DNA from: Bacteroidaceae bacterium
GTDB taxonomy: Bacteria > Bacteroidota > Bacteroidia > Bacteroidales > Bacteroidaceae
Direction of reading: 5' to 3'
Length of the DNA stretch: 64,000 nucleotides
Assembly (NCBI GenBank): GCA_017465905.1
Contig: JAFTVE010000047.1
Span: forward strand, 1-64,000
Part shown: positions 42,498-52,039 of the stretch, one piece after another
Layout of the letters: every line of letters begins with the position of its first letter
Position numbering within the stretch: position 1 is the stretch's first letter
The notes under the pieces: model-generated
What the model was told of the DNA's origin: nothing
The model's database searches: none
The model's input: only the letters and a program-made list of their open reading frames with translations
Translations under genes and position numbers: made by a program

Positions 42498-45302
42498 CTA
42501 TAATGACTTCTTCTGCATGGGGATAAGCTTCACCTGTCCGTTCAGGCCCGAAGGAAGCGGTGCCCAATGAGCGTAGCCTGTTTTCTTGTAGTTGAGGTCC
42601 ACCACGTTGATTTCCTTGAATCGGCGCCAGGGCACTTGCTGGCGGTCGAGCTCTGCTATGCGGTTGGCGGGGAGGTTGGTTACCTCAACCTCGATGCTGT
42701 TCTTGCCGGGCTTCAGGTACTTGCCTACAGAGAGCTGGAAGGGTACGCACCATGCTGTGCCAGCCTCCTTGCTATTGATACGTACACGGGCACTCTCACG
42801 TACGTCGCCCAAGTCCAGTACCCACTCGTCGGCCGCGATAGCCGGTAGGTCAAACTGTAGGGTATAGCGTCCCGTGCCCATCGTCGTAGTGGCATGAGGC
42901 GTGTCGAGCGTTGTCCATGAACGGGGTGAGTCGATGTCGAAGGTGCCTCCGATGGCAGGGGTGCTCTCCACGAAGTCTAGCTTCCAGCCGTGGTCAAGCG
43001 TGAGGGCAATGTTTTGTGGTTGCAGATAATTCCACTTCTCGGTAGCGACGGGTGTAGCGAAGGTTTGCACGATGAGGCTCTGTCCTGAGCTCAGCTGCAG
43101 ATACACCTGCAGTCCATTGTCGGTGGTGCGTGTGGCCGCACGGCCCTTCTCTCCTGTTACGGGGTCAAATATCATGGCATCGGCATCGTCCACGCTCAGT
43201 GTCACCCAACCGTCCATGCCCTCGGGTTGCAGGGCACTGATGAAGTAGTGGTGTCCCTTGCCGTTGCAGCGACGGATGTACTGCATGCCATGCTTGGTCT
43301 TCACCTCCTCGGGCTGTACGCCACAGAGGGCCAATGTCTCGCGATAGTCGTCGCCAAGGATGATGCGGCCCTTGCCCAATTGTGACTTGTGAATTGTCAA
43401 TTGTGAATTGTCAATTGTGACTTGTGACTTGTGAATTGTCAATTTAATCCGCTCCAGCGTATTACCAAACACCTTGCGGCGTGCTTCAAGGTTGCCATAT
43501 CCGGGTACATCCTCGGGCATGCCTCCGATGAACACTACGGTGGCACCCGCGCGAGCAAGCTTCTCCAGTTGGGCCAACACATCGGCAGGCATACGCTTCA
43601 CGCCGGGTACGATGATGGCCTTGTAGGCAGCACCGCCCGATGTCACCAGCTGGCCATCGATGCAACGGGTAGTGCGCACGAAGCTATCGGAGATGTAGTC
43701 CACGTCGTAGCCGTTGTTGCAAATCTCGTTGACCGTAGCGATGAACTTGGGCGCCACGCGATGCATCTTGTGGATGTCGAAGGCAAGCAGGCGTCCTGGC
43801 TGCTCGTTCCACAAATCGTAGACGGGCAAGTATACGAGGAAGTCGTTGTCGGGCTTGCCCATCTGTAGGAACGACTGGCAACGGCCTATATAGTCGAAGA
43901 AGGCAGGGGCATCGCGCCATATACTGTTGGTGGGCGACATGTTGATGGAGGCATAGAAGCTCCATCCGGGCCACTCGGCCTCGCGTGGTGAGTAGGGGGT
44001 GCCGTGGAAGAACATGTGGTTCACGCCTGACACGAACATAAGGTCCATATCGGGCTTGCACTGCGAGAGCGATGTGCGGAAGTGCTCGGTGAGCCATGTG
44101 AAGGTCTCCGACGATACCAGCGGCTTGCCACTGATATGGGCGGCCGACGAGGCATACTTGAGCATGGAGAGGTCGGAGTCGTTCTTGCGGGTGAGCGAGT
44201 CGCGACGCAGGCCCTTGATACCGAACTCCGAGAGTCCGAAGCCCTCGCATTCGGGAATGTCAACGGCGGCATAGGTGTCGATGAGGTTGGCAGGCGAGCC
44301 ATGTGCCTGGTTGCGAGTGACGCTACCCATGCGGTGTGCCCAGTCGGTCCACTGGTCGGTGAAGTTCTCGAGCAGCAAGTCCGATACTGTCTCGCGATAG
44401 TCCGATACGATGCGGCAGGTGATGTCGGGGCGCTCAGGGTCAAGGAACTCGCGGAAATAGTGCTCCAGGCGATACCCCCTGCGGCGGGCAAACTGCTCCA
44501 GGAAGTCGGGCGTCCAATCGGCTCCGTATACCTCGTACGAGTCGTTGAAGAAATTGTTCGGTGCGGGAGTGCCCGAGGCTTTGAACGCCTTCTCGAAGCG
44601 GCTCAGGTAGCGCTTGACGGCTCCTTTGGAGAGGTGGTCGATGACAAATCCCTCGCCACCGGGTGCTGCACGCTTCACTGCCTGGCGGGTCTTGCCGACG
44701 AAGAGCGCTATCACTTGCCACTCACCCTCGGGCGCTTGCCAGCGCAGGACACCCTTCTCGTCGCACTTCTTGGTCACATCCACATGCTTGCCCCCCTGGT
44801 AGACCATTACCTTGTTGAGGGTCGATGAGGGTGCATCCTTCTTGTTCGATACGGCGATAGCCAGTTCCACGGCCTTGCCGCCATGAATGGTGTATTGCTC
44901 GAAGATGGCCTTTGTCGCAGCATCGTATTGCGAGGTCTCGGGGCCTCCGAATGGCCATCCGGTGCCGGTGCTCATATCGATGCGTATGCCCACCTCGTCA
45001 CCCTTCGTCTGTGTATATTCGAGGGCACGCATCCATTCGGGGGTGAGGAACGATAGCTCGTTCTTCTCATTGTTCTGCACACCATAGATAGGGGTTATCT
45101 CAAGCTCTCCCAGACCTGCCCGGGCATACTCCTCTATGTTGTAGCCGAGGTTTGCCTCGTCTACTGCGCTGCCCAGCCACCACCAGCGTGCTGCAGGCTT
45201 GGCGCTTTGTGTCAGTTCGGGCCACTCTTGTGCCATTACGCCCATCGGCACCAGCATCAGTGCCGACGCAAATAGAATGCGTTCAATGCGTTTCATTGTC
45301 AT
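42498..45302 (-). CDS. GH106-like glycoside hydrolase (alpha-L-rhamnosidase type)
   Basis: The 934-residue secreted protein has the signal MKRIERILFASALMLVPMGVMAQ. The start of the catalytic part (ARWWWLGSAVDEANLGYNIEEYARAGLGELEITPIYG) is typical of GH106-like enzymes, and galactose-binding-like beta modules form the end (WVLDLGDVRESARVRINSKEAG). It probably removes rhamnose from rhamnogalacturonan. Near residue 620 lies an odd stretch with repeated TIHKSQ and TIDNSQ, encoded by an intergenic-type DNA repeat (43378-43445). Nearby CE12-, GH36- and GH105-type genes support pectin side-chain breakdown. ATG 45302 or 45296 could be the start. Confidence 0.85.
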   Translation of the reverse strand: MTMKRIERILFASALMLVPMGVMAQEWPELTQSAKPAARWWWLGSAVDEANLGYNIEEYARAGLGELEITPIYGVQNNEKNELSFLTPEWMRALEYTQTKGDEVGIRIDMSTGTGWPFGGPETSQYDAATKAIFEQYTIHGGKAVELAIAVSNKKDAPSSTLNKVMVYQGGKHVDVTKKCDEKGVLRWQAPEGEWQVIALFVGKTRQAVKRAAPGGEGFVIDHLSKGAVKRYLSRFEKAFKASGTPAPNNFFNDSYEVYGADWTPDFLEQFARRRGYRLEHYFREFLDPERPDITCRIVSDYRETVSDLLLENFTDQWTDWAHRMGSVTRNQAHGSPANLIDTYAAVDIPECEGFGLSEFGIKGLRRDSLTRKNDSDLSMLKYASSAAHISGKPLVSSETFTWLTEHFRTSLSQCKPDMDLMFVSGVNHMFFHGTPYSPREAEWPGWSFYASINMSPTNSIWRDAPAFFDYIGRCQSFLQMGKPDNDFLVYLPVYDLWNEQPGRLLAFDIHKMHRVAPKFIATVNEICNNGYDVDYISDSFVRTTRCIDGQLVTSGGAAYKAIIVPGVKRMPADVLAQLEKLARAGATVVFIGGMPEDVPGYGNLEARRKVFGNTLERIKLTIHKSQVTIDNSQLTIHKSQLGKGRIILGDDYRETLALCGVQPEEVKTKHGMQYIRRCNGKGHHYFISALQPEGMDGWVTLSVDDADAMIFDPVTGEKGRAATRTTDNGLQVYLQLSSGQSLIVQTFATPVATEKWNYLQPQNIALTLDHGWKLDFVESTPAIGGTFDIDSPRSWTTLDTPHATTTMGTGRYTLQFDLPAIAADEWVLDLGDVRESARVRINSKEAGTAWCVPFQLSVGKYLKPGKNSIEVEVTNLPANRIAELDRQQVPWRRFKEINVVDLNYKKTGYAHWAPLPSGLNGQVKLIPMQKKSL
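43378..43445. repeat. Dispersed TTGTGAATTGTCAATT repeat inside the GH106-like gene
   Basis: Tandem copies of the 9-base units TTGTCAATT, TTGTGAATT and TTGTGACTT lie in frame within the coding sequence. The same repeat type occurs between genes at 6884, 12272 and 25698. Being a multiple of three, it keeps the frame open. Confidence 0.85.
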
Positions 45303-45447
45303 ATTCCTATAGAATTAGTGTTCGTAGACCACAAAATTACACAAAAATATCAAAATAAACAGCATAGTATCGCTATACTGTGAAAAAAGTTTGTACATTT
45401 GCGCTGTAATGAAGTAAGATTATTTATCAACTAAAAAACCAATCATC

Positions 45448-45864
45448 ATGAAGAAAGTTTTATTGGCCCTCGTGGCTGTAGCAGCACTCACGTTCACCTC
45501 ATGCTGCAACAAGAAAGCTAAGGACGCAACTTGTGATAAGGCTCACACAGAATGTGCAGCAAAGGGCGATTGCCAGAAGGCTTGCGACAAGACCTGCGAA
45601 ATGGACAAGGCATGTGACAAAGCCTGTGACAAGAAGTGCGAGAAACCTTGCGACAAGAAATGTGATAAGGCTGCATGTGATAAGAAGTGTGATAAGCAGT
45701 GCGACAAGCAGGCTTGCGATAAGGCTACTTGCGACAAAGCTTCCTGTGATAAGGCATGCGATAAGGGAACCTGCGACAAGGCGAAGGGCGAGTGTGACAA
45801 GGCATGTGATAAAGCTAAGGCAGAGTGCGAGAAGGCCTGCGACAAGGCCTGCGAGAAGAAGTAG
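45448..45864 (+). CDS. Cysteine/lysine/aspartate repeat lipoprotein
   Basis: The 138-residue protein has a lipoprotein signal (MKKVLLALVAVAALTFTSC) followed by some 20 tandem CDKAC / CDKKC / CDKQAC units. I count 25 cysteines, about one in every four to five mature residues. It resembles no family I know. The regular C-D-K pattern suggests metal chelation, like a surface metallothionein, or extensive disulfide cross-linking. A -7-like TACATTTG stands near 45395. It ends at a strong bidirectional terminator. Confidence 0.9.
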   Translation: MKKVLLALVAVAALTFTSCCNKKAKDATCDKAHTECAAKGDCQKACDKTCEMDKACDKACDKKCEKPCDKKCDKAACDKKCDKQCDKQACDKATCDKASCDKACDKGTCDKAKGECDKACDKAKAECEKACDKACEKK

Positions 45865-45885
45865 TATTCCTGCTCCTTATGAAAT

Positions 45886-45926
45886 AAAAGAGGGCGTGTC
45901 AAAATGCAGACACGCCCTCTTTTTTA
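45886..45926. terminator. Bidirectional terminator between the Cys-rich gene and the CE12-like gene
   Basis: AAAAGAGGGCGTGTC and GACACGCCCTCTTTT form a 15-bp perfect stem with an 8-base loop, with T on one side and A on the other. It lies between convergent genes. Confidence 0.93.
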
Positions 45927-45932
45927 TCGGCC

Positions 45933-47216
45933 TCAATTGCCGTCGGGCTTAAGAATCTCCACGAAGCGGCTATCGTCCCATTGGAAAGCTGCACGGTCAT
46001 CAGGGTGTGCCGGATCGTAGGGAACGTAGTCGGGGCGCAGATGCTTCAAGATGTCGAGGTCGAGCGCCTTCATGCCCTCAATGATACACTTGCTTATCTG
46101 ATAGGCACCATAGGGGTTGAAGTGTGTATTGTCGGCCAGGGGCTTCGACTGCCCGGGATAGGTGTTGGCAGGGTAGTGCACGAAGGCTCCCTTCGATGCC
46201 TCGGGGCCCATTGCCTCATACAGGGTGCGCGTCATGGCATGCAGGTCAATGAGGTGTACGCCCTCACGGTTGCAGAGGAAGCGGGTAGCCTCGGGATAGT
46301 CGAGGTGCGTATCGGTGATTTTGCCCTCCTCGTTGAAGCTACGGCGTTGGGTAGGTGTCACCAGAATCGGGGTAGCTCCGCGGCGGCGAGCCTCGTCGAC
46401 GAAGATTTTCATATTATACATGAAGGAGTAGAACGCGCCGTCGCCCACACCCTTGCGCTTCTGGTCATTGTGACCGAACTCCACTACGATATAGTCGCCG
46501 GGCTTCACCTGAGTGAGCAACTTCTTCAGACGTTTTGCACCGATGAAGGTTACCGCCGTCTCGCCCGACTCGGCATAGTTGGCAAAGCACACCCCCTCAT
46601 CGAAGAAGCGCGGTATCATCTGTCCCCAGCTTGCCCACGGCTCATTGTCCTGGTCCACTACGGTAGAGTTTCCGCAGAGGAAGATGGTGGGCACATCGTC
46701 AACCTTCTCGATGGTCATCTCCTCGATCTGTGGAGCAGGTCCATTGACCTCGATGGTGAGCTTGTCGTCCCAGTTGAGCTTACCCTTCTCGCGATCCTTG
46801 ATGCGCACGTGCTCGTTACCCTCGATGAGGGTACCCCGCTTGTTGATGGTGAAGGTGCAGGTCTTGTACTCTCCTTTCTTTGTTGCCACGCGCTCGTAGA
46901 ACAATCGGCGGCTCTCGCCACGCAGTGTGGTGACACCTGCCTTGCGGCGGTCGCCCACGACAATGTTCACGCGGTAGTTTCCGTCGGGCACGTTCACTGA
47001 GAAGTAGAACGGCTGCTGGTCGCCGACCGTTGCTCGCTCGTCGCCCACAAAGTCATATCCATAGCCACTCTCTGGAGTGTACAATGTCTCGGGACTTACG
47101 AGCGTATATCCTTCCTTGGCCTTCTTCTTGCCCGAGAAGTCAAATTTGTAACTGGTAGTCTGTGCGCTCAGCATCGTGCAGCAGCACGCAAGGAGCATAG
47201 CGATGTGTCTTTTCAT
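45933..47216 (-). CDS. Rhamnogalacturonan acetylesterase-like (CE12/SGNH) protein
   Basis: The 427-residue secreted protein has a signal (MKRHIAMLLACCCTMLSAQ), a beta-rich N-terminal module of about 170 residues (YKFDFSGKKKAKEGYTLV...) and a C-terminal SGNH hydrolase. The blocks are IFLCGNSTVVDQ (Ser), NYAESGETA, VEFGHNDQKR and LADNTHFNPYGA (Asp and His). It likely removes acetyl groups from rhamnogalacturonan. The start at 47216 begins the signal peptide. Confidence 0.88.
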   Translation of the reverse strand: MKRHIAMLLACCCTMLSAQTTSYKFDFSGKKKAKEGYTLVSPETLYTPESGYGYDFVGDERATVGDQQPFYFSVNVPDGNYRVNIVVGDRRKAGVTTLRGESRRLFYERVATKKGEYKTCTFTINKRGTLIEGNEHVRIKDREKGKLNWDDKLTIEVNGPAPQIEEMTIEKVDDVPTIFLCGNSTVVDQDNEPWASWGQMIPRFFDEGVCFANYAESGETAVTFIGAKRLKKLLTQVKPGDYIVVEFGHNDQKRKGVGDGAFYSFMYNMKIFVDEARRRGATPILVTPTQRRSFNEEGKITDTHLDYPEATRFLCNREGVHLIDLHAMTRTLYEAMGPEASKGAFVHYPANTYPGQSKPLADNTHFNPYGAYQISKCIIEGMKALDLDILKHLRPDYVPYDPAHPDDRAAFQWDDSRFVEILKPDGN

Positions 47217-47426
47217 AATGCCTGTGTGTTTATATTCTAATCCGTTATTATTCTTCGCGTTCCAATGTCTCGGCTCCGACAAGCTATGAGTACTGCCCTA
47301 CCGACCTGCCTGAAAACCGTGGCAAGTTATAAAAAATATTGTAGAATCGCAAGAAAGTGACGGGAAAAACATAGAAGCCTGGTAAGGGGTCGGATGAAAT
47401 ATTAATGAAGCTTTTGTTGTCAAATG

Positions 47427-47457
47427 TTGCTTTTTCGCTTATCATACACTACCTTTG
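47427..47457 (+). promoter_or_regulatory. Promoter of the GH36 gene
   Basis: TTG (47427-47429), a 20-bp spacer beginning CTTTTTCGCTT, and TACCTTTG (47450-47457). It has the same spacer start as the SRP, lon and tRNA-Pro promoters but no clear palindrome at the -33. Confidence 0.8.
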
Positions 47458-47513
47458 CGATAGCTCTGCTCACGAGAGTACGATTTGGACAAACAACTAA
47501 TACCATAAATGCG

Positions 47514-49679
47514 ATGAAAAGAATTAGTCTTATTTCTTTGACGATGGCGATGACATTGTCAATGCAGGCCAAGGACATCTTGGTCAACACTCCCAACACC
47601 TCCTTGTTGCTTAAGGCTGATGAGGGGCAACCTCTGCACGTGAGCTATTATGGCGAACGTATTGATCGCGTGGACCAAGTGTATAATGCCTATAGCTTGT
47701 GGGAACATGCGTATCCGGCTTTTGGCGCGGGATGCCAAAATGTGCCGGCACTGAGCGTGAAGCATGCCGATGGGAACATGAGTACGGAGCTTGTTTATAA
47801 GAGCGATACGGAGGTGGAGGAGCCTAATGCCACGCTCTATACCATCACGATGAAGGATAAGCTGTATGACTTCTGGGTCGACGTGTGTTACCGTGCCTAC
47901 ACGAACAGTGATGTGATAGAGACCTGGAGCGTCATTCGCAACGGGGAGAAGAAGCCTGTCACGCTGCTCAAGTATGCCAGTGGATATATGCCATTCCGCC
48001 AAGGTGATGCCTGGGTGAGCCATCAGCATGGGGCGTGGGGAGCGGAGTCGTATATCTATGAGGAACCATTGCAGCTGGGCGCCTTCGAGGTGCACGATGT
48101 GAACGGCACGCGCAATGCCATGACAAATCGCCCCAATATCATGATATCTCTCGATGGCAAGCCCCGCGAGAATGAGGGTAGGGTGATAGGTGCTGTGCTG
48201 TGTTGGAGCGGCCCATACCGCATCACCATTGACACTCGTGGCCAGAAGGAGCACCACCTGATTGCTGGCATCAGCGAGGCTCACTCGGAATATAAGTTGA
48301 AGAGGGGTGAGACGTTCACCACGCCCGAATTGGCGTTTGCCTATAGCGATGAGGGTATGGGTGGTGTAAGCCGTAGCTACCATCGATGGGCTCGCCTGAA
48401 CAATAAGGTACACAACGGTACGGCATTGCGTAAAATCCTCCTCAACAGTTGGGAGGGCGTGTACCTCAACGTGAGCCAGGAGGGTATGGAGAAGATGATG
48501 GATGGCATCAAGGAACTGGGTGGCGAGCTGTTCGTGATGGACGACGGATGGTTTGGCGACAAGTATCAGCGCTCGATAGACAATTGTGCCCTGGGAGATT
48601 GGGTTACCGACACCCGTAAGCTGCCTAAGGGAATCCCCGCGCTGGAGAAGGCGGCTGAGGGGCGTGGCCTTAAGTGGGGTATATGGATTGAGCCCGAAAT
48701 GACGAACACGAAGAGTGAACTCTATGAGAAGCATCCCGACTGGATAGTGTGTCATCCCAACCGCACTCCCATCACAGGACGTGGTGGCACACAGCTCATA
48801 CTGGACATGAGCAATCCTGAGGTACAGGACTTCGTGTTTGGCGTGGTGGACAATATCATGCAGGAGACTCCCAATACCTATTATATAAAGTGGGATGCTA
48901 ACTTTGAGATTCAGAACTTCGGCTCCAAGTATCTCAGTGGCGACAATCAGAGCCATCTCTATGTGGACTATCACTTGGGACTACGCAAAACGCTGGAGCG
49001 TATCCGTGCCAAGTATCCCGACCTGGTGATTCAGTGCTGCTCAAGCGGTGGCGGACGTGTCAACTATGGCCTGATGCCCTATTTCGATGAGTTCTGGGTG
49101 AGCGACAATACCGATGCCCAGCAGCGCCTGTTTATCCAGTGGGGCACGAGCATGTTCTTCCCGGCATGTGCCATGGCTCAGCATGTGAGTGCATCGCCCA
49201 ATCATCAGACGGGACGTGTCATCCCTCTAAAGTTCCGCTTCGATGTGGCCATGACTGGACGCCTGGGCTTGGAGATGAGGCCGAGTGACCTTTCGGAGAG
49301 GGAGCTGGAGTATGCCAAACAGGCCATTGCCACTTACAAGGAGATTCGCCCGATTATCCAGCAGGGCAACCAGTATCGCATTCTCTCACCCTACGACAAG
49401 ACGGGCTATGCCTCGGAGCTTTACATCACTGATGACAAGTCCGATGCCGTATTCTTTGCTTATAAGTTTGAGCATTATGTTGACCAGTTCCGTCCTCGCT
49501 TCCATTTTGCAGGCCTCGACCCCGATGCAACGTATAAACTTACTGAAATATGTCGCAATGGCAGGGCCGACCATTGGGAGGGTCATGCCTTTACCGGCAA
49601 GTTCCTCATGCAGCAAGGTATAGAGATTGCGCTCAACGGACAGTTTGCCAGCAAGGTTATCCGCCTGGAGAAGCAGTAG
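47514..49679 (+). CDS. GH36 alpha-galactosidase
   Basis: The 721-residue secreted protein has a signal (MKRISLISLTMAMTLSMQA). The central TIM barrel has the nucleophile Asp in YYIKWDANFEI, the signature CSSGGGRVNYGLMPYFDEFW, and the acid/base Asp in VSDNTDA. It hydrolyses alpha-galactosides such as raffinose-type sugars or galactosyl side chains. It is divergent from the CE12-like gene and convergent with GH105, inside the pectin group. Confidence 0.95.
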   Translation: MKRISLISLTMAMTLSMQAKDILVNTPNTSLLLKADEGQPLHVSYYGERIDRVDQVYNAYSLWEHAYPAFGAGCQNVPALSVKHADGNMSTELVYKSDTEVEEPNATLYTITMKDKLYDFWVDVCYRAYTNSDVIETWSVIRNGEKKPVTLLKYASGYMPFRQGDAWVSHQHGAWGAESYIYEEPLQLGAFEVHDVNGTRNAMTNRPNIMISLDGKPRENEGRVIGAVLCWSGPYRITIDTRGQKEHHLIAGISEAHSEYKLKRGETFTTPELAFAYSDEGMGGVSRSYHRWARLNNKVHNGTALRKILLNSWEGVYLNVSQEGMEKMMDGIKELGGELFVMDDGWFGDKYQRSIDNCALGDWVTDTRKLPKGIPALEKAAEGRGLKWGIWIEPEMTNTKSELYEKHPDWIVCHPNRTPITGRGGTQLILDMSNPEVQDFVFGVVDNIMQETPNTYYIKWDANFEIQNFGSKYLSGDNQSHLYVDYHLGLRKTLERIRAKYPDLVIQCCSSGGGRVNYGLMPYFDEFWVSDNTDAQQRLFIQWGTSMFFPACAMAQHVSASPNHQTGRVIPLKFRFDVAMTGRLGLEMRPSDLSERELEYAKQAIATYKEIRPIIQQGNQYRILSPYDKTGYASELYITDDKSDAVFFAYKFEHYVDQFRPRFHFAGLDPDATYKLTEICRNGRADHWEGHAFTGKFLMQQGIEIALNGQFASKVIRLEKQ

Positions 49680-49750
49680 AGGGGCATTGATGAGGCGCTT
49701 GTGATTATAGCGTGACATGAGCGAAAAGCAATAGCAAACTGAAACAAGAG

Positions 49751-49792
49751 AAGAGGGTGTGCCGCGAATTACGACACACCCTCTTCTTTTTC
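49751..49792. terminator. Terminator between GH36 and GH105 genes
   Basis: AAGAGGGTGTG and CACACCCTCTT form an 11-bp stem around a 13-base loop, followed by CTTTTTC. It lies between convergent genes. Confidence 0.88.
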
Positions 49793-49813
49793 TTATGCTA
49801 TAGTGTGATTCCC

Positions 49814-50956
49814 TTAGGGATAGAGAATCTGTGCCTGCAGCTTGTAGAGCTCTGCACCGGCCAGGAGTACGCAACCGAGGCCGTAGTCCTCAAAGTCGGG
49901 CACACTGTCATAGGTGACGGGCTGGCCTGCCGAGGGATCCTTACCTGTTCCCTGCATGTAGCCGAGGAAACCGTTGGGGTGGACAGCCTTCTCTACTATG
50001 GCGTTCCAGGCGCGTATCATGGGCTCTTCGTAGGTCTTGGCGTCGAGAATGCCGTTGCGGATGCCCCATGCCATGCCGTATACGAAGAGGGCTGTGCCTG
50101 AGGTCTCGGGACCGCCATAGTTGGTGGGGTCGTGGAGGCTCACGTTCCAGAAGCCATCCTCACGCTGGCACTTGATGAGCGCTTTGCTCATGGCCTTGAA
50201 GTCACGCAGGTAGTCCTTGTAGTGCTTCTCGTTCTTGGGAATCTCGTTCATCACGCGCAGCAGGGCAGCATATACCCAGCCGTTGCCACGGCTCCAGTAG
50301 CAGTCCTCGCCGTTAGGTTCGGTGTAGGGTGGGTCGTAGTCGGCATCGCGCCACCAAAGGGCATCCTTGGGGTTGTACATGCCGTTCTCGCCCAACTGAT
50401 TGCGGGTATACTCGTAGAGGTCCCACATCTTGTCGTAGTAGCGTTGGTCGTCGTAGAGGTTGCCGAACTTGGCAAACACGGGCATGGCCATCTGTATGGC
50501 ATCAATCCACCACCAGTCATCGGCCTGGGGGGTATTGACCATGGCGTCGATAGATACTTTCACATTCTTGAGCATCGCGGGGTCGGGGCAGATGCGGTAG
50601 AGGTCTATATAGGTCTGTCCGCAGCAGTGGTTGTCGGCATGGCGTGTGGTGTTGCCATTGCGCATGCCCCACTTGTGTGATGCTCCCCAGTCGTAGGCAT
50701 ATTTGTAGAAATCCTCGCGCGGATAGATCTCGTGCAAGGCCATGAGCCCTTCGTAGTATACGGCGCGAGTCCACAGGTTGCTGGGGCGCTCCTTCTTGAC
50801 GAAGGTGGGCGTGGCGGGGTCGGGCCACTTCTTCATGAAGTAGTCGTTGACCAACAGCATGGTCTTCAGGATTTCTTTCTGTGTAGGCATCTCCTGTGCC
50901 TTGGGCGAGCCTGCGCATATCAGCACGGCTAGCAGAGTCCATAAGGTACGTTTCAT
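49814..50956 (-). CDS. GH105 unsaturated rhamnogalacturonyl hydrolase
   Basis: The 380-residue protein has a signal peptide (MKRTLWTLLAVLICAGSPKAQ) and an (alpha/alpha)6-barrel typical of YteR/YesR. The blocks are DDWWWIDAIQMAMPVFA, YWSRGNGWVYAALLR, ETSGTALFVYGMAWG and FEDYGLGCVLLAGAEL. It removes the unsaturated galacturonyl residue from rhamnogalacturonan oligosaccharides after lyase action. No lyase, SusC or SusD gene lies in the window, so this is part of a dispersed pectin system. Confidence 0.94.
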   Translation of the reverse strand: MKRTLWTLLAVLICAGSPKAQEMPTQKEILKTMLLVNDYFMKKWPDPATPTFVKKERPSNLWTRAVYYEGLMALHEIYPREDFYKYAYDWGASHKWGMRNGNTTRHADNHCCGQTYIDLYRICPDPAMLKNVKVSIDAMVNTPQADDWWWIDAIQMAMPVFAKFGNLYDDQRYYDKMWDLYEYTRNQLGENGMYNPKDALWWRDADYDPPYTEPNGEDCYWSRGNGWVYAALLRVMNEIPKNEKHYKDYLRDFKAMSKALIKCQREDGFWNVSLHDPTNYGGPETSGTALFVYGMAWGIRNGILDAKTYEEPMIRAWNAIVEKAVHPNGFLGYMQGTGKDPSAGQPVTYDSVPDFEDYGLGCVLLAGAELYKLQAQILYP

Positions 50957-50974
50957 AGTATAAAATAAGAGTTG

Positions 50975-52024
50975 TTAATCGTTCATGGCTACAATGTCTT
51001 TCTGGGCTTTCTCCCACTGGTCCTTGGCATACTCCTGCATGTCGACGACCTCGTCTTTCTCGTCTACGATTTCCTGCCCGAGCATGGTCTCGATGACGTC
51101 TTCCATGGTGACGATACCGCGCAGTGAACCATATTCGTCGAGGATGGCAGAGATATGTTCCTTCTTCTCGAGGAGTTTCTCCCAGATGTCGGCTACGGAA
51201 TCCTCCTCGCCGAAGGTCATGATGGGGCGGATAATCTCGCTGAGGTGCATGTTGAACTTGTCCTCGGCCATCTTCTCCAGCACCTCCTGGCGGAGTACGT
51301 ATCCTATGATGTATTCGTCGTTCTCCTCATCGTAGATAAGGATGCGCGAGTGGGTGTTGTCGCTCTTGTAGAACTCGCGTATCGTCATGCTGCCCGGCAC
51401 CATCTCTACGACAACGCTGGGAGTCATAATCTCGTGGGCGGTTACTTCATCGAGTTTTAGCAGGTTTTGTATCATCTTCTTCTCCTCGGTTTCGATGACC
51501 TCCTCCTCGGTAGCTACACTCACCATGGCCGAGATGTCCTCACGGCTTACGCTCACCTGGTTCGACTTCGAGGAGATGAGGCGCTGCAGGTGCTCCAATA
51601 CCCATACCAAGGGAAAGGAGATTAATATCATACCGTCGATGATTACAGATGCAGGAATGGCCAGTGTGCGCCAGTAGCTGGTGCCGATGGTCTTCGGGAT
51701 AATCTCTGACAGGATAAGGATGCATAGGGTGAAGATGGTGGAGAAGATTCCTACTAACGCATCGCCATAGACCTCATACACGAGCGAACCTACGATGGAG
51801 GCTCCTACGGTGTTGGCAATGGTGTTGATGCAGAGGATGGCCGAGATGGGACGGTCGGTGTTGGTCTTCAGCCGCTTTAGCCTGTTAGCTCCTTTGGTTC
51901 CCTGTTCCTCGAGGCCTGCGATATAGGATAAGGGAGTGGATAATAATGTTGCCTCAAGCGTTGAGCACAAGGCCGACAACGCTATCGAGATGAGCATGAT
52001 GATGTATATTAATTGTTCTTCCAT
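50975..52024 (-). CDS. CNNM/DUF21-CBS family transporter
   Basis: The 349-residue protein has a DUF21 membrane domain with about four helices (LIYIIMLISIALSALCSTLEA..., ILILSEIIPKTIGT), followed by paired CBS domains (IMTPSVVVEMVPGSMTIREF..., LDEYGSLRGIVTMEDVIETML). It lacks the extra CorC_HlyC domain and ends with an acidic tail. These proteins are linked to Mg2+/Co2+ transport or to gliding/envelope (GldE-like) roles. It is preceded by a structured 165-nt leader. Confidence 0.88.
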   Translation of the reverse strand: MEEQLIYIIMLISIALSALCSTLEATLLSTPLSYIAGLEEQGTKGANRLKRLKTNTDRPISAILCINTIANTVGASIVGSLVYEVYGDALVGIFSTIFTLCILILSEIIPKTIGTSYWRTLAIPASVIIDGMILISFPLVWVLEHLQRLISSKSNQVSVSREDISAMVSVATEEEVIETEEKKMIQNLLKLDEVTAHEIMTPSVVVEMVPGSMTIREFYKSDNTHSRILIYDEENDEYIIGYVLRQEVLEKMAEDKFNMHLSEIIRPIMTFGEEDSVADIWEKLLEKKEHISAILDEYGSLRGIVTMEDVIETMLGQEIVDEKDEVVDMQEYAKDQWEKAQKDIVAMND

Positions 52025-52039
52025 AATTCAGAGTGTTAA

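Noticed and set aside
41577..42503. 308-codon open frame opposite sufS
   Set aside because: Antisense shadow of a GC-rich conserved gene.
45981..47000. 339-codon open frame opposite the CE12-like gene
   Set aside because: Antisense shadow without any motif.
47559..48974. 471-codon open frame opposite the GH36 gene
   Set aside because: Antisense shadow; the plus-strand product carries all GH36 catalytic motifs.
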